A DNA stretch of 14,891 nucleotides. It comes from Deltaproteobacteria bacterium UBA7527. Lineage in GTDB: Bacteria; Desulfobacterota; Syntrophorhabdia; Syntrophorhabdales; Syntrophorhabdaceae. Positions 13,171 through 14,891 of the stretch are shown piece after piece. The position numbers and the translations under genes are program-made. The first letter of the stretch is position 1, and every line of letters begins with the position of its first letter. The stretch spans positions 27,428 through 42,318 of the forward strand of contig DLMV01000069.1 in NCBI GenBank assembly GCA_002478225.1. Direction: 5' to 3'. The notes under the pieces are model-generated. The model saw only the letters and a program-made list of their open reading frames with translations, ran no database searches and was not told where the DNA came from.

Positions 13171-14889
13171 ATGGCAGGAAAATCTATCCCACAGGTGCTC
13201 GAAGAGATCGCTATGCTCCTTGAGATAAAAGGCGAGAACCCTTTCAAGACAAGGGCATACTATAATGCTGCAAAGACCCTCTCCGGCATTGAAGATCTCG
13301 AAAAGATGATACGGGAAAGACGCTTGAAGGAGATCAGGGGCATTGGAGATGCGATCGCTGCAAAGATCGAAGAATATGTTAATACCGGCGCCGTTGCCTA
13401 TTACGAAGACCTGAAAAGAGAGGTGCCGCCTTCGCTCCTTGAGCTGCTGCAGATCCCGAACCTGGGTCCGAAAAAGATCAAGGTCCTCTACGACCAACTT
13501 AACGTGACCAATGTCGGTGAGCTCGAGTATGCATGCAAAGAGAACAGGCTCATCAACCTTCCCGGCTTCGGGAAGAAGACACAGGAAAAGATCCTGAAAG
13601 GCATTGAATTTATCAAACAGCACAAGGGAGAATTCCTTTTTGGAGATGTCTGTCACGAAGCGGAAGAGATCAAGGAAGAGTTGCGGAAGGTCGCCTCAGC
13701 AGACTTTGTTGAGGTATGCGGCAGCATCAGACGCAGGAAAGAGGTTGTCAGGGATATTGATATTCTCGTGGGAAGCGGCGACGTTGAAAGGGTCTCGTCA
13801 TATTTTGCGGCCATGCCCGGGGTCGGCGAAGTGCTCCTAACGGGCGATACAAAGACGTCTTGCCGGCTCCGATCAGGGATAGAGGCGGATCTGCGGGTTG
13901 TCGCCGAAGAGGAGTTCCCCTACGCGCTCATGTATTTTACCGGCAGCAAGGAGCATAACGTTAGGCTCCGCGGGATAGCGAAACGGCAGGGCCTGAAGCT
14001 CAACGAATACGGACTTTTCAGGGATGAAGGATCGCTTCGGTGCAGATCAGAAGAGGAGATATACCGCACGTTCGGGCTTGCCTATATCCCACCCGAATTA
14101 CGGGAGGACATGGGCGAGATCGAGGCTGCGGAAAAAGGGACGCTCCCGGAGCTTGTAATAATGGATGATATCCGGGGCACATTCCATGTGCACACGGATT
14201 TCAGCGACGGCATCGACAGCGTCGCGAAGATAGCGGATGCGGCAAGGCGTATGGGACTTTCATACATCGGCATTGCCGACCACAGCAGGAGCGCATACTA
14301 TGCCGGCGGGCTCTCAGTAGAAGACCTCCGACGGCAATGGGATTTGATCGACGCATATAATCGCGAACACCCTGACTTCCGCATCTTCAAAGGCATAGAA
14401 AGCGACATCCTGCCCGACGGCAGCCTTGATTATTTCGAAGACATCCTGATGCAGTTTGATTTTGTCATCGCCTCGGTCCATTCGAATTTTACTATGAAGC
14501 GTGAGGACCAGATGCGAAGGATCATAACTGCGATGAAAAACCCATATACGACGATGCTCGGCCACCCGACGGGCAGACTGCTCCTATCAAGGGAAGGGTT
14601 CGAGATCGATATGAAGGCTGTCATTGAAGCGGCGGCAGAGCATCACGTTATTATCGAGCTGAACGCGAGTCCTTACAGGCTTGATATCGACTGGCGCCAT
14701 CTCAGGCATGCGAAAGAAAAAGGGGTCATGATCTCCATCAACCCGGATGCCCACGCAACAGGCGGCTTGACCGAGATAGTTTACGGCGTCGGCATTGCGC
14801 GGAAAGGCTGGCAGGAGAAAAAGGACGTCCTCAACACGCGCACCGCCGCCGAGGTCGCAAAGATATTCAGCAAGAGAAGGCAGGCCTGA
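13171..14889 (+). CDS. polX: DNA polymerase X with PHP 3'-5' exonuclease domain (PolX)
   Basis: This complete 572-residue bacterial PolX fills small gaps during base-excision repair. The N-terminal 8-kDa-like domain (about 1-90) and helix-hairpin-helix IPNLGPKKIK and LPGFGKKTQ segments bind DNA. The palm has GSIRRRKEVVRDIDIL (184-199) with metal ligands D195 and D197, and a third Asp, D240, in IEADLRVV. The thumb follows to about 310. The C-terminal PHP domain, giving Mn-dependent exonuclease or related nuclease activity, shows HVHTDFSDG (H339, H341, D346), ADHS (D370, H371), GIESDIL, ASVHSNF, GHPTGR and NPDAHA (D526, H528). Length matches Bacillus YshC. All catalytic residues expected are present, so polymerase and PHP activities should both be intact. 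It has its own promoter and no partner gene in the window; the window ends 2 bp after the stop. Confidence 0.97.
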   Translation: MAGKSIPQVLEEIAMLLEIKGENPFKTRAYYNAAKTLSGIEDLEKMIRERRLKEIRGIGDAIAAKIEEYVNTGAVAYYEDLKREVPPSLLELLQIPNLGPKKIKVLYDQLNVTNVGELEYACKENRLINLPGFGKKTQEKILKGIEFIKQHKGEFLFGDVCHEAEEIKEELRKVASADFVEVCGSIRRRKEVVRDIDILVGSGDVERVSSYFAAMPGVGEVLLTGDTKTSCRLRSGIEADLRVVAEEEFPYALMYFTGSKEHNVRLRGIAKRQGLKLNEYGLFRDEGSLRCRSEEEIYRTFGLAYIPPELREDMGEIEAAEKGTLPELVIMDDIRGTFHVHTDFSDGIDSVAKIADAARRMGLSYIGIADHSRSAYYAGGLSVEDLRRQWDLIDAYNREHPDFRIFKGIESDILPDGSLDYFEDILMQFDFVIASVHSNFTMKREDQMRRIITAMKNPYTTMLGHPTGRLLLSREGFEIDMKAVIEAAAEHHVIIELNASPYRLDIDWRHLRHAKEKGVMISINPDAHATGGLTEIVYGVGIARKGWQEKKDVLNTRTAAEVAKIFSKRRQA

Positions 14890-14891
14890 TC

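Overview
This 14.9-kb window is bacterial chromosomal DNA of about 50% G+C, with a housekeeping rather than mobile character. The divergent H+-pyrophosphatase, the NtrY-type kinase, the radical-SAM protein AmrS and the repeat-rich spacers suggest an anaerobic Desulfobacterota (former Deltaproteobacteria) or a relative, possibly a syntrophic lineage. That placement is inference from protein character; no search was run.

Layout. Positions 170-2299 encode an NtrY-like membrane sensor kinase. smpB (2584-3030) is followed by ssrA, the tmRNA gene (3167-3518), so both parts of trans-translation are adjacent. A decayed second copy of the tmRNA 3' end lies 66 bp further on. Next are an apparently exported or membrane-anchored class I methyltransferase (3663-4562), then an M18 aminopeptidase (4636-5988) and Lon protease (6008-8353) as a tight pair. 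AmrS (8452-9465), a divergent membrane pyrophosphatase HppA with a clear promoter and terminator (9711-12193), a small Cys/His protein on the minus strand (12541-12759) and a complete PolX family-X polymerase/PHP exonuclease (13171-14889) finish the window.

Functionally, SmpB/tmRNA, Lon and the aminopeptidase form a plausible protein quality-control neighbourhood: ribosome rescue and tagging, ATP-dependent proteolysis, then peptide trimming. The other genes look independent, each with its own spacer.

The most unusual feature is in the spacers. Nearly every one outside the aminopeptidase-lon pair holds degenerate tandem arrays whose words differ (GTGAAAG, CAGTATC, CGATATA, CATGAGC, GTGATAG and others) but whose period is 7 bp. 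Several are paired with reverse-complement arrays that could fold into hairpins, and several stop just upstream of a likely promoter. A different palindrome built on TCATTGCGAGC lies at 12880-12993. Likely promoters of smpB and polX place the expected transcription start on the A of the ATG, suggesting leaderless mRNAs.
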